Shown in pieces: positions 10,627 to 21,352 of a stretch of DNA of 64,000 nt. The notes under the pieces are model-generated. The model did not search any database and had not been told where the DNA came from. It saw only the letters and a program-made list of their open reading frames with translations. Every line of letters begins with the position of its first letter. Within the stretch, counting starts at the first letter, position 1. Source of the DNA: Nymphaea colorata (Eukaryota; Streptophyta; Magnoliopsida; Nymphaeales; Nymphaeaceae). The DNA lies in contig NC_045145.1 of assembly GCF_008831285.2 (NCBI RefSeq), forward strand, positions 496,001-560,000. The letters run 5' to 3'. The position numbers and the translations under genes were made by a program.

Positions 10627-12485
10627 GTGAGTTTTTTTTTTCGCCTTTTTGGTTTTTTTCTATCGACCTTCAGCTGCGTGCTTTCATGAGTTCCACATCA
10701 AGGTGGAGCATCATCTTTATGTGTCAATTTCCAAAGGCCTCTGACTAAATCATTGGGGAAACTAGAAAAATTGGGAAAGAAAAGAAAGGTGTTTGCATCC
10801 CAAAATTTTCATTGGTTTTGGAGTGCTCCAGAAAAATGAGATTTTGTTTTGAAATAAGAAAGAAAGGGACTCGCCCGTCGGTACGAGGATCAACCATTCC
10901 CGACGCCTTTACCGGGGGTAATCAACCAAAGGGCTATGTTTATCATTGATGCATTTCGTTTTAACTTAAACATCTTTTTTATTCTATATGCGGTATAGAA
11001 AAATATTGAAAGTTTGATGTTTCAAACTTTTAAAAATACTCTTGAAGAGTTGCTTGAGAATGTGAAATATTTTGGGGAACACTAAAATTGGAAAATATTA
11101 TTTGGAAAGCTTGAGAAATCATTTTGAAGTCATTTCAGTGCTCTCTTAAGACTTTAAGTAGGTTTGAGATTTTGTTCTAATTCGGTTACCACCTAGTTAG
11201 AGTTTCATATCATCTTGCTTAAGTTCTTTAGAGTGGTGCTTGTGATCATAAGTGATATTGAGTGAAGGTGAAGACATAGATGCATTCATCCTATATGATT
11301 GGAAGAATGTAAAACATTCTTACCACAACATTCATCTAAAGTCATTCTTACCACAACCTACATCTAAGATTTTTGTTTTTACAATTTTCGTATATAAGAA
11401 GGAAAAGTTTTTTTTTTTTGAAAGGAGATTAAGATTGTAGACCACCAAACATGATTCCAATATTTGGTCATTACTTGGTTTGTGGTCTTAATGAAGTCAG
11501 TAAATAAAAAAATTCATGAGAGGAGAATGCTAAAAAGAATATAAGAGATAAAACACTCTTATGAAAAGAAAGAGAGAGAGATAGAGAAAGACATGCATAT
11601 ATGTGTACATACCGTCACATATACACATACATAAAAACTTAGGAGAAAAAGATGTATTGATTTGAAAAGAAAGAGAGACTTTAGAGAAAAAGAAAAATAT
11701 ACATACGTATATATGGGTATGTATAGGAAATTCTATAAGGGAAGGTATTTGTCTTGGAAAGAGGAATAAAATGTTTGAAAGAGAGGAAATAGATCACATA
11801 TGCATTACGCATTCATGCACATATGGAAATTTGTGAAATGGAAAATGAAAGCATAGAGAGAGAAAGATGGGGAGATCATCATGTGTGCATGGATGTATAT
11901 AACATGTATATACATGTGTACCTTCCCAAGATTAGAAATCAAGAAATAACTTAAAATTACCAACTTCAAGTTTAATGTGAGCCGGAGGGGAGCTTGGACT
12001 CATGCAAGAGTCTAAGCAAAGTCGCTAAGGCCGCATTGGAAGGTTTCTTTCAAAATGTTTTAGAAAATATGATTTATATAAACATAGAATATTATTATTT
12101 GGTTTGTCACCAGGGATATTTTTCTTCCACCTTTGGGTGTGGAAGAAAATCAAGCAATATAAAGAGGTACTCGTTAGGGTTCCTAATTGGATTATTAGAA
12201 AGGAAACTAGCGCAAAATGACATGCAAATGCACATTAACAGGTACATTTTTGTGAAGGTTTTCCTCAGATGGGACAAGTCCCAACCTCAAAAATTCATAT
12301 GAAGATAAAAATAAAGAACGCCCTAACCACACTCTCATTCCCACCATATGTTCACATATAAAAGGGAAATCCAAGCAACTATGCGTGGATGATATATGGA
12401 CAATATTTAAGGAAGAAAAGAGAGAGAGAGAGGATGATGGAAATAGAAAGATTCAACTAGGAGGGAGGGAATAATGTAACTATAA

Positions 12486-13010
12486 AATGAAAGATCATCT
12501 CATATTTCATGCTTCCGGTGCACTTGAGCATAGCCTCTTATCTCTAAGAAGAGATTGAGTGCTATCCCCTTTGGCCATGGGGAGATGAAGATGAGAAGAA
12601 AATGAAGAAAGAAAAACAATGCTACATTCAATAAATGAGAAAACATGATTCAATCATGAAATGAAAGATCATCTCATCTTTCTATGCTCCTGTTGCACTT
12701 GAGCATAGCTTCTTTTCTCTAAAAAGAGGTTAAGTGCTATCTCCTTTTGCCACGAGGAGATGAAGATGAGAATAAAATGAAGAAAGAAAAACAATGATAT
12801 ATTCAATAAAAGAGAAAACATGATTCAATCAAGAAATAAAAGATCATCTCATCTTTTCATGCTCCTGGTGCACTTGAGCATAGCCTCTTGTCTCTAAAAA
12901 GAAGTTGAGTGCTATCTCTTTTGGTTATGGAAAGATGAAGATGAGAAGAAATAAAATAAGAAAGAAATGAGAGGAATGATGATTACATACCTCTAATAAG
13001 AAATAACTTA
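12486..13010. repeat. Tandem ~175-bp repeat, three copies
   Basis: 'gatcatctcat' recurs at about 12,492, 12,667 and 12,841, each followed by 'cacttgagcatag' and 'gagtgctatc'-like words. The array lies inside the solo LTR, downstream of its presumed transcription start on the minus strand. Confidence 0.8.
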
Positions 13011-13248
13011 GAAAAATGAACAACCATACTTGAAATGATCTTGGACTTACCTTGAAAGAATCTCCAAAATAATGAAGAGGATGTCTCCAAGAGAGTTGTA
13101 GTTTGCTCCGAGTTGAAGAGGAAGAAGAGAAATAGAAAGAGAAAGAGAGGGAGAGAGAGAGCTAAGGGAAAAACTCTAAGTCTTTAAGTGAGAATACACT
13201 AGCGTTTTTCCAAGGGCTAACTCTTGCCAAGAGGAGGGATGTGGGGGG

Positions 13249-13257
13249 TATTTATAG
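13249..13257 (-). promoter_or_regulatory. Putative LTR TATA box
   Basis: Minus-strand 'ctataaata' followed by C-rich and then CT-rich leader sequence, about 640 bp inside the presumed LTR 5' end. A leader with a 'ggtaagt' donor-like site follows at about 13,050. Sequence-based guess only. Confidence 0.4.
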
Positions 13258-13904
13258 AAGATTTTGGAGATAAAACCCAAAATTCAATTTTTTAAAAATT
13301 TTATAACATTTTCATCCGAATTTCAATAATTTTGACTTATTTTCAATTTTTTGTAAAAGAAATAGGCTTGAAATAGGTGGGATTGACCATTAGGCCTGCA
13401 AGAAAACATTTTCTGATGTGGGCAGGGCTAATGCCCACTAAAAATAGTAAAAAATGCCCCATAGAGAGTGTTTTTTGTCAAAAGGAGAGGGGAAAGGGGT
13501 TCAATTGCGTGTCCGCGCGATCACGCGGTTGCCAAAGCATGAAGTCAAATTTTTTTTAAATTTAAATTTAACAAAATAGTAAAATAAAATAAAATTATTG
13601 AAATGGTTTTTTTTTGTTACAAATGTGCGCTCGACTCCATTTTGAGCGATTCCAAACTCGCTCCAAATCCAATTTTGGTTTAGTCGATTGTCGACTCGTT
13701 CAAGCGTGCAACTTGGGTTTAAAAACACATTTTGGCATGAGAAATGAGTTTTTAAAACAAAGGAAAGGTCCATGCACGCGCGATGCTCAAATTTTGTCGT
13801 TTCGAACGCGATTCGAATTTTGGATCTGAAATGCTCGATTTGGATCTGAACTTGGGTTTTGGATCTTCAAAAATTTTGGAAAATTTTGGGGTGTTTACAA
13901 AAGG

Positions 13905-14829
13905 GGAAGAGAGAATGTCCAGGGAATAGAACATGGAGTACAGGTCGGTAGGAAGATCAGACGGCAGCTCTGAGGGCTTGAGAGATCTGAATGGAGTATT
14001 GCAAAGAGTACTTGCCCAAGTCCATTTAAATCGCCCCTTTATTGCGAGTCAAAGCCTGCCGAGTTAGCTGGGATTGTCAACTAAGTACGTTTTCTATTTT
14101 ATTGTGCATTGGTTAATACTGAAGTTTGTATTTTTTGAATTGTGAAATATAGTATACTTTACTAAATATACACACATACTCATATTACATGTCATTCACT
14201 TTTATTTGAAGATAAAATCAAATATGAAGTCTCAACAGACTCACCTCTTTCATTTATTAATTATTGAAAACATGCACAATTAAAATTTATGATATAACCC
14301 AGCCAAGTTGCCGACTCCACTCTCTGACCCCATAACCCAGTCTTCAACCGATCCGAATCTGAGCCACGAGTTTACCAACTATGTGCTCTTCTTTAGTTCC
14401 TACTGAAGGTAAGAGAGAAGAAATTGGTTCTTTGCATAGAAAAGGAGCAATGAAAAGTTTGTTACTCCACCAGGTTGAATTGCTCTGCATAAACTGGGGA
14501 ACAATGAAACAGTAAGCAAGATGTAAGCAGCCTCTTATGGGTATAGACCAACTTTTTATGAAACAAAACGAAGCAAAATCTCAAAACTAAGGATCTTAAA
14601 TCAAACTAATATATGCACAATTAAGATCTAACTTCTTACATTAGTAAAAACTTGATCTAATTAAGATTGGTGAGAAAGGTCCCATACTAAATCTATGGAC
14701 CTCAAATCCTGAGGGTCTTCCCCTGCGTTCACTTGTTCGAAACTTGAGGCAGAGGAACGCTGATTTTCCAACGAGTCCAAGCTGAACTCGTCTTACCCGA
14801 TTTTATGATCTCCAATCGCTGGTATTTAG
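13905..14829. other. Non-genic stretch
   Basis: This would be the continuation of the HMGB intron if the gene were intact. No further HMG-box coding is visible on the + strand, and no other gene is recognised. Confidence 0.45.
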
Positions 14830-14962
14830 ACCTCAAAAAAAATTTACATGTAAATTTTTACAAAAATTTCTGATATAAAAATTAAAAAAAAATTTGCTGT
14901 TGTTAAAAATGTTGAAACTATAATTTGGCTCCTAATGAAAAATTCCTAACTCTACCCCTGCT
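14830..14962 (-). repeat. Dispersed GC-ended repeat, copy 3 (partial)
   Basis: Reverse orientation: the AT-rich body, then 'aactataatttggctcc' and 'aaaaattcctaactctac' matching the reverse complement of copy 2's start. Confidence 0.55.
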
Positions 14963-15276
14963 TGTATCTTCAACGGCAACAAAGAAATAAGGACAAGACA
15001 AATGAGAGACGAAAAAGACATGGTCGATAAAGTCACATACAGAGGGCATGAGAATTTAAAAGTGAAAGGGCGAGACCACACGCAGTGGGTACTTAAAAGG
15101 GCATAGTTGATTAAAAGTATGTACCATTGAATAATTTTACCCGTTTAGATTTGTCTTTTATGTATAGTTTGTTCCTCTGAAAACCGTTAACTGGTAACTT
15201 GTTTCCAGAAAATTGTTTCAAGGAATCACTGGAATGGGAACCATTGTCCCCATTCTAGTTATGAGGCATGTGTGAT

Positions 15277-15465
15277 CGGGGCGGAGCCAGGAATTTTTTG
15301 TCGCAGGGGCCAAACTATAGTTTCAAAATTTTAACAGAGGCTAAAATAGAAATTTTCAGATTTTTTATATATTAAACTAAATTTTTTTAGATTTACATAT
15401 AAATTTTGAAAGTTTTAAAATCTGAGGGGGGGACAAGGCCCCTGCGGGGCTCCTCCTTCCCTCTT
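15277..15465 (+). repeat. Dispersed GC-ended repeat, copy 4
   Basis: Best-preserved copy: 'ggggcggagccaggaatttt', 'ccaaactatagtttc', AT-rich centre, and an end in 'gaggggggga' and 'ggcccctgcgg'. Confidence 0.7.
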
Positions 15466-15539
15466 CCTCTGTGTGTGATCGAAAATTATGAAGATTCTAG
15501 GATGAGTGTTCTCGTGTTTGATGAAAGGAAATGGGCTTG

Positions 15540-15722
15540 GTGCTGGGGCGGACCCTCACCCCAGCCCACCCCTACCCCCAACCCCCTCTTTGATTCAAAA
15601 CATTCAAAAATTTATATGTATATTTCCAAAATGTTAGTTTAACACAAGTGAAAATTTTGAAAATTGTTAAGATTTTGAAACCATAGTTTGGCTCTTGCAA
15701 CAAAACATTCCTGGCTCTGGCT
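15540..15722 (-). repeat. Dispersed GC-ended repeat, copy 5
   Basis: Reverse orientation relative to copy 4, only 75 bp away, so the two form an imperfect inverted pair. C-rich end at 15,545-15,590 and 'attcctggctctggctc' at the other end. Confidence 0.65.
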
Positions 15723-15786
15723 CTAGTTTGATATTATTTTCCAGCTCAGTAGAGACACACGAGGATACGTTGTTCCTTTTTGTAGT

Positions 15787-15925
15787 TTGGGAGGCCATGG
15801 CAAGGTCGAGAAACTGAGGTGCTTGTGGCTTTCTTGTTCCCCCAAGCTCAAGCCCTTGGTGGACATCGTTCATCCATGAAATGCAGGAACAGATTGCCTA
15901 CCTCTCAAAGTTTAAGAAAGGTTAT
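15787..15925 (+). pseudogene. Remnant of an NLR LRR tail
   Basis: The + strand reads GGHGKVEKLRCLWLSCSPKL then KPLVDI, and after a stop and frame change EQIACLSKF. These are collinear with the C-terminal LRR of the NLR at 28.97-29.20 kb (LGGHWQCLPKLRRLWLSKFP, then LKSLVDV and QQIACLSKLE). About 140 bp survive, with a TGA and a deletion between the two blocks. There is no surrounding NB-ARC. It is a fourth trace of the same NLR family, nearest to copy 1 (17.8 kb). Confidence 0.65.
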
Positions 15926-16103
15926 TGGAACATAGACAAATTGATTTTCTTCTTCAAAGATGATGTATTTGGAATTGTTACCATAACTGACGATGCCATT
16001 GTCAATTGCTTTTACAAGGTGAACAGTACAAAAGGTAAAGTTTAACCTTCGGATTCTTGTACTCATCAAATTGTGGCTACAACACGGTGTTGCAATTTTT
16101 ACT

Positions 16104-16167
16104 GACACATTCCTCCCATGGTAAAACTATTGTTTGACGCATTCCTCCCATGGTAAAACTATTGTTT
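16104..16167. repeat. Tandem duplication of 32 bp
   Basis: 'cattcctcccatggtaaaac' starts at 16108 and again at 16140, with flanks 'tgaca' and 'tgacg'. The two copies differ by one or two bases. Confidence 0.85.
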
Positions 16168-17236
16168 TTTTTTTCTGTAGTGTTAATCAGGTTTTCCATT
16201 GAAAAGAAAACAAGGAAAAGAATCAAACTGAACCATTAAGCCGCCACCCTAGACATTTCGGAACTGAAAATAAACATAAAAGATCAAATCCTGAGCCGCT
16301 GAACATTGGAACGGTAAACAAACTGAAAGATTTGTTGACAAGACAAAGGACCTCTCTCTCTCTCTCCGAAGCAGTAATTAAAGTATAAGCTCTATTCCCT
16401 GACGAAAACTACAAGTTTAGTGAAGAACAAGAGCACAAATTGAATTTAAAAGAAGGAAACATGTCAAATGAAAGCAAAATAAATTTAAAGTTTTCAATTA
16501 GTTATCATCTTCACCCACTCCAAATGAACTATCCGTTCATTTAAATAGAGCTTCCTAACTAATTGTATCTTGGATCCGTTATAAGATCCGATGACTGAGG
16601 GTGGCCCCCCCATGAGCCACCATCCCAAGTCCACAGATGCTTTCTTTTAAATGCCAATTGTAATTGGGTTGATACTGCACCTGTTATCTAATCTCATTAT
16701 CCTTTGTTGTGATAACCTACTGTCAATCAACATGTTTATTCATGTTTTGCTCTTTAACAATGACAGACTAGTAGTCCCAACCTGGTGGGTCAAATAGCGC
16801 ATGTTGAGCAAACACGGGCCTTGTGGACCAGGCAGGATCAAACTCAAGACCTTCAAATTAAAGCAGGTCAAGAGTTCATTACTCAAGGTGTGTATCTTGG
16901 CACAAAATGCAAAACATCTCGTTGACCTTAGCCTGATAGATTGGAAATTAAGGTGACATGGAAGATTAGGGTTGGGGGATTTTTTTCAGATTTATTTAGC
17001 AGTAATTATGGATCTTGCCTAGGGCACACGGGCTCACCACATTCCAAACTAAGTGGTAGGCAGCTAAACTTCTGATGCCCACGCATGAGTTTATTTTTTA
17101 TTTTTTATAAAATTAGCAACAAGAAATTAAATAAATGTAATTTCATCATCGAGTACTACACACTAAGAATGTCCTTTCAAAATATGATTATGAATAACTA
17201 CACTTCTGAAGGGTCATCAGCCACCCGAGGGAACTG

Positions 17237-17264
17237 TATATATATATGTATATATATATATATA
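17237..17264. repeat. (TA)n microsatellite
   Basis: TA repeats broken by one 'tatg'; a similar run lies at about 17,364-17,386. Confidence 0.85.
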
Positions 17265-17834
17265 ATCTTTGGGCACAGATTTGAAAAAAAAAATGGCCAT
17301 GATAGGACAAAGGGCAAGATGCCCAGAAGATTTCACCTCCTCTTTCTCTCTCCCTCTATCTCGATATATGTATATATATATATATTCTTATAACATAAGT
17401 TGTTTTTTTTTCTAAATTCAAAGGAAGTAGACTTGTACGATGTGACAATAAAACATGTGAATTTATTTTTTAAAACATACTTCTTAACTTAAATTAAATC
17501 AATGGTTCTATGTAGACACGAAATTGCAATCGTACAACTACATATTGGAGTACCAAATCCATGGAGCACACTACTGCTATGGCTGTTCCTACAGCCCAAT
17601 TGAATAACCCAGTTTTCAGCTGAGTTTTTTAAATATAAAACTTCTTCAAACTCGAATGCTCCAAATTTATAGGTATGAAAATAAAGAGAGACTGGGTACA
17701 TGAGAATTTTAAATTAGCAGTTTTCATTGTTCTGAATTTATCAGAAAATGAGGGTCATGAAATTCAATCCATGTCCAATAATTGTTTTCAGACAGCAGTT
17801 TTAGTATATTACCAGAAAGCAAAGGAATCCTGAG

Positions 17835-18437
17835 GTGGTTTCAAAGGAAATAAAGATTTTGATCACTAGTAGAAAGGTAGAAGCCTCCCAAGGGATTGGT
17901 GCTAAAATGCATAAATTAGCAGAAATGATTTCTGAAGAAAGCTGGAGCTTGTTTCTGGATGTGGCATCAAAAGAAGAAAATGAATTGGTGAGTCACAATT
18001 TGAAAGGTACAGGGGAGAGGATAGTGGACAACTGTGGTGGTTTGCCACTTGTGGTCCAGATGGTAGGGTCCTTAATGCGTACAAAAAAAATGACAAAAGC
18101 TGTTTGGGAAAGCATTGATAAGTGTGAGATCTAGGAATCGAAGACGCCTGCCTCATCATCATCCTCTGAAATATGCAGTAGGCTGGTAGCATTCTTCTTG
18201 GTCTCATCCTGAGCTACGATGACTTGCCACATTATTTGAAGAATTGTTTTGTATATTGCTGCATTTATCAAAGCATTAATGATAGGAAGGCCTGAGTCGG
18301 TCATGCAATGGGTGGCACATGGATTGATTGACCAAAAGAAAGGAGTTGTGGAAGTGACAGCAGACCAATGGATTGATGATTTGATAAATCGGCACATGAT
18401 TGAAGAAACTGAAGAAGGGGAACTAGAAAAACAGTAA
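17835..18437 (+). pseudogene. NLR copy 1: NB-ARC and winged-helix fragment
   Basis: The first 100 codons read KILITSRK (RNBS-B region), ESWSLFLDVASK, then CGGLPLVVQMVGSLMRTKK (GLPL block) up to a stop at 18132. This is the nucleotide-switch domain of a CNL resistance protein, without its P-loop and kinase-2, so the 5' half is missing. After the stop and a frame change come LSYDDLPHYLKNCFVYCCIY (RNBS-D) and, in yet another frame, WVAHGLIDQKKGV to DDLINRHMIEE. The sequence is collinear with 27.32-27.87 kb of copy 2. It ends where minus-strand copia DNA begins. It cannot make a functional sensor. The GLPL proline is kept here, unlike in copy 2. Confidence 0.85.
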
Positions 18438-18686
18438 AAGAACAATTGCCAAAGGAGAAGCATGGTATAACTGCGAGAGAAATGAAAAACTGTTTTACTG
18501 GTTACACTTGTGACTAGTCTCTTGCATTCATATAGATAGCAGTACAGGAATAGTTACACAGTTACAATAACTAATGTACATGAAGCACTAACACAATTAC
18601 ATTCACTGATAGGAGAGAATATCCAAAAGAACAGAATTCTAAGTTGGATGTTAAGTTCCGGACCATCCTCAGTACCTTCCTTAACA
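18438..18686 (-). mobile_element. Copia LTR (3' LTR remnant, minus strand)
   Basis: On the minus strand the sequence begins TGTTAAGGAAGGTACTGAGG, right after a short purine-rich 'gattgtagggg', the expected polypurine tract before a 3' LTR. RNase H coding lies just upstream in the same sense (18.7-19.1 kb). The right end is firm at 18686; the end near 18,438 is set only by where NLR homology stops. Confidence 0.65.
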
Positions 18687-18699
18687 CACCCCTACAATC

Positions 18700-19104
18700 T
18701 CTGCGTTGGTTCTCATACGCATAGAGTGTCTCGGCACTTTACAAAAGATAAAATACTTGATGGCTTTGTAAGCCAATTGGCTTGGTGTTCTTAGGATCGA
18801 ATGAACTGAATTTGGATGTCACCTCCGCTGACAGTCTCTTACAAAATGAAAACTTATCTTTATATGTTTTGTCCTGGAGAGCAGCACTGAGTGCTCCTTT
18901 GTTGTCGCACCAAAAATTTGGAGCCTGTTGCAATGAGAAACCAAGTTCCTTAATCAATGATTGCAGCCACAGTAATTCAACTATTCCTTCGACCCATGCC
19001 TGTACTCTGTTTCTGTGCTAGAAAGAGCTACAGATTTTTGTTTGCATGACGGCCATGACACCCTATTTTCTCCAAGGAAAACAACGTAACCTGAATTTGA
19101 CGTT
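18700..19104 (-). pseudogene. Copia RNase H fragment (downstream half)
   Basis: Minus-strand reading gives SNSGYVVFLGENRVSW, then VALSSTETEYR and, downstream, IKELGFSLQQAPNFWCDNKG: the conserved order of the Ty1/copia RNase H domain. The tail is frameshifted and ends near the polypurine tract at about 18,690. The upstream half (19.68-19.77 kb) is separated by a nested solo LTR. Confidence 0.75.
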
Positions 19105-19682
19105 CAATCTGAAAAAAGAGGAAAGGAGAAAAAGATGACTCAAAAATTAACGTGGTTCGGAAAAATCCTAGTCCATGACTCAGTCATCAATTCTTTGATG
19201 ATCTGGTTCCCTTACTCAATACGATTTTATACATAGTTTGGATGAATTCAAATTTGAATTCAGTCCACCGTTTTCAATCGGATTACAGCCTCTCACCTTG
19301 ATTCTCTCCTTTTGTTCAATGTCATCCTTAAATCTCTCATTTTTGTCAAGATCCGTTTTTCTCTCGTGCCCGATTTGTATCCCTGCAATATTGGTGGCAC
19401 CCGATTTTATGGAATGTTAAATCTCTCATTTTTATCAAGATCCGTTTTTCTCTCGTGCCCGATTTGTATCCCTGCAATATTGGTGGCACCCGATTTTATG
19501 GAATGATGAGCTGCTATGTTACCATGATCTGAGACGTCGGCACTGGCTGGTGGTGCGTTATCTTCTTGCCTGATTCGTTCCCCTTTAATATTGCTGATTT
19601 CTTATTTGGTGACATTAAGATTGTTGATTACTGATTTGGGGACGTTACCATGAGCTGGTGCATTAGATGCGTTATCACTATC
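19105..19682 (-). mobile_element. Nested solo LTR, 568 bp, in copia RNase H
   Basis: The insert is 19,110-19,677, with TG at one end and CA at the other (minus strand TGATAACGCATC ... TTTTTTCA). It is flanked by 5-bp direct repeats that differ by one base (minus strand GATAG at 19678-19682, GATTG at 19105-19109). Setting aside the insert and one flank puts the two RNase H halves in one frame, which supports the ends. It carries the 'aacgtggttcgg' motif common in plant copia LTRs, and an internal 89-bp tandem duplication. No internal coding. Confidence 0.75.
19328..19505. repeat. Tandem duplication, 2 x 89 bp
   Basis: 'ttaaatctctcattttt' begins at 19328 and 19417. Each copy ends 'cccgattttatggaatg', and they are nearly identical (a g/a difference early on). 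The duplication lies inside the nested solo LTR. Confidence 0.9.
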
Positions 19683-19772
19683 ATGCACACAACCTGCCCA
19701 GTCAGCATCAGTGAAGGCATGTAAAACTTATTTTTATTGATGTTACCAATATCAAGATGGCAGAACGCATCA
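19683..19772 (-). pseudogene. Copia RNase H fragment (upstream half)
   Basis: Minus-strand reading gives LHAFTDADWAGCVHD, the first RNase H block with its DADWAG motif. It is cut off at 19,683 by the nested LTR. Toward higher coordinates copia similarity fades before the NLR-tail duplication begins at 19,781. Confidence 0.75.
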
Positions 19773-19780
19773 GAGCTGCA

Positions 19781-20682
19781 TGGGCTGTTTGCAGCAGATT
19801 TTTAGAAGGTTTTGAGTACAGAGTGAAGGTGGAAAAAGGGAACTCTATGGTCGATTTTGATGTGTTCATAATGCCCATCTAAAGGAGAGGGGAAATTTAT
19901 CTTGTGAAGACCAACAGCTGCTCATAGTTGGTTTTCTCTTTTTGCTCATCTGGAGGGTTTAGTCAACCCTTTGTTTTTCTGATTGTGAAAATTAGCATTT
20001 ATATAATGCTAACCTTTCCCTGTATAGGTGATCTTGTTTGCATGAAGGTAAGAGCCTAACTCGCATAAAGCTGTTACAGCGGATATGTTTTTACTTGTCA
20101 TAATTCAAGAATATGCATGTTGAATCCATTTTCAATCTGATATAAATCCAATCCATTTCCAGTGGGTGTGGTGTCTCTCCCAACTGGAGGAATTGCTACT
20201 GGAAGGTTTCACCGGGGACATCACTTTGGGAGACTACTGGAAATGCCTCCCAAAACTAAGATACCTATGCCTTTCTGACATCCCCAATCTCAAGTTCTTG
20301 GCAGACATCAATAACATTACTCTCCAACAAAATGATGCAGTAGCTACAACATGTCCCACGGATGCAAAGAAACAGATCGCCTGCCTCTTCAAGCTTGAAT
20401 TGTTGACAATTGGCAGCTGTTCTGCACTTGATCTGCGGCAGGAGTTAATGGACCATCTTGACTTCGTCTGTTCCTGACATGCGATCTGTTTTCTCTTGTG
20501 AAGGCTGTCGACATGGATGAACATAGCAGAGGATTATATTGTGAACCATGCAAAACAAGAAGGAGACGGTTTTCGTCAGCTTAGATTCACGTTCAGTGTG
20601 AATCTAACGAAAGAGGGAGCATGATTTCGGCATCTGCTGTTGGTGGTGTCAGTATAGATTTTTCATATTCTATAATGTTCCC
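19781..20682 (+). pseudogene. NLR copy 1: unassigned 3' block plus LRR tail
   Basis: This 902-bp block is duplicated at 32,337-33,237. It opens with an unrecognised reading frame (WAVCSRFLEGFEYRVKVEKG... ending IFMPI-like at a TAA near 19,880). About 280 bp of AT-rich, intron-like DNA ends in 'atttccag' near 20,161. Then an LRR tail (20,166-20,477) reads SQLEELLLEGF, CLPKLRYLCLSDIPNLKFL, and IACLFKLELLTIGSCSAL, closing at a TGA. The LRR tail is collinear with 28.96-29.25 kb of copy 2. In CNLs such C-terminal LRRs take part in recognition and autoinhibition. With copia DNA between it and the NB-ARC, this copy is dead. Confidence 0.75.
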
Positions 20683-21299
20683 CTAACAGCCACGGTGTTT
20701 ACCTTGCTTGAGCCCCAGTAGGCAGGAATGCTAAACCACAGCTCCCTGAAGAGCAGTGCAAGCACCCTCCCTGAAAGGATGTACCAACTGCACCAGTTTT
20801 AAATCTGCATCTTTCTGTTTAGTTGCAGTTCCTTTCTCTTCTTCAGATAAATCTTTTTTCTTTTCATGTATTTGCAGTAAGAAAGATACCCAAGTTAAAA
20901 AAGAGAGAATGTAAAAGGAGGGAAGATTTACTTTGGGTGAAAAAGGTGATTATTTACTTTGCTCATAACTGTAAAAGAATTTTTAATGTTCCCGCCTGAA
21001 GTATGCACAAAAACTGAGTGACCACTTATTCCAATTTTTCAGGTAGAATTGGGCATGTGGCACATGGGAAATTAACTGTTGTTAAACAGATATCTGGTGT
21101 GCAGTGATGTGAGTACTTTAAGAGGTAAAAATTTGTCCGTCCCCTTATTCATGATGACCAAATTTGAATATCAATCAAGAACTATATGTTATAACTTTAA
21201 TTAGGTGTACTACTATTGGTCAAGAAAATGATTGCTAATGGATGGACACCCATTTGATCCCAACGCTAGTTACTATTTCTCATATTTTATGAAATTTTG

Positions 21300-21303
<4 letters not shown>

Positions 21304-21350
<47 letters not shown>
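21304..21350. repeat. (TA)23 microsatellite
   Basis: Uninterrupted TA dinucleotides. Confidence 0.95.

Positions 21351-21352
<2 letters not shown>

Larger units (their letters stand above)
10785..13904 (-). mobile_element. Solo LTR, about 3.1 kb, with 5-bp target duplication
   Basis: The element runs 10,790-13,899. It begins TGTTTGCATCCCAAAATTTT, and on the opposite strand its other end begins TGTAAACACCCCAAAATTTT, giving TG...CA ends inside an imperfect ~21-bp terminal inverted repeat. 'aaagg' flanks it exactly on both sides (10785-10789, 13900-13904). The minus strand carries a TATA-like 'ctataaata' at 13,249-13,257 followed by pyrimidine-rich leader sequence, so transcription sense is minus. 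No gag or pol lies between the ends. This fits a solo LTR of a large-LTR (Gypsy-like) element; the 5-bp duplication argues against DNA transposons. Confidence 0.65.
15926..17834. other. Non-genic stretch
   Basis: No gene. It contains a 32-bp tandem duplication at 16,104-16,167, a poly-T tract, and two (TA)n-rich microsatellites near 17,237 and 17,364. Confidence 0.5.
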
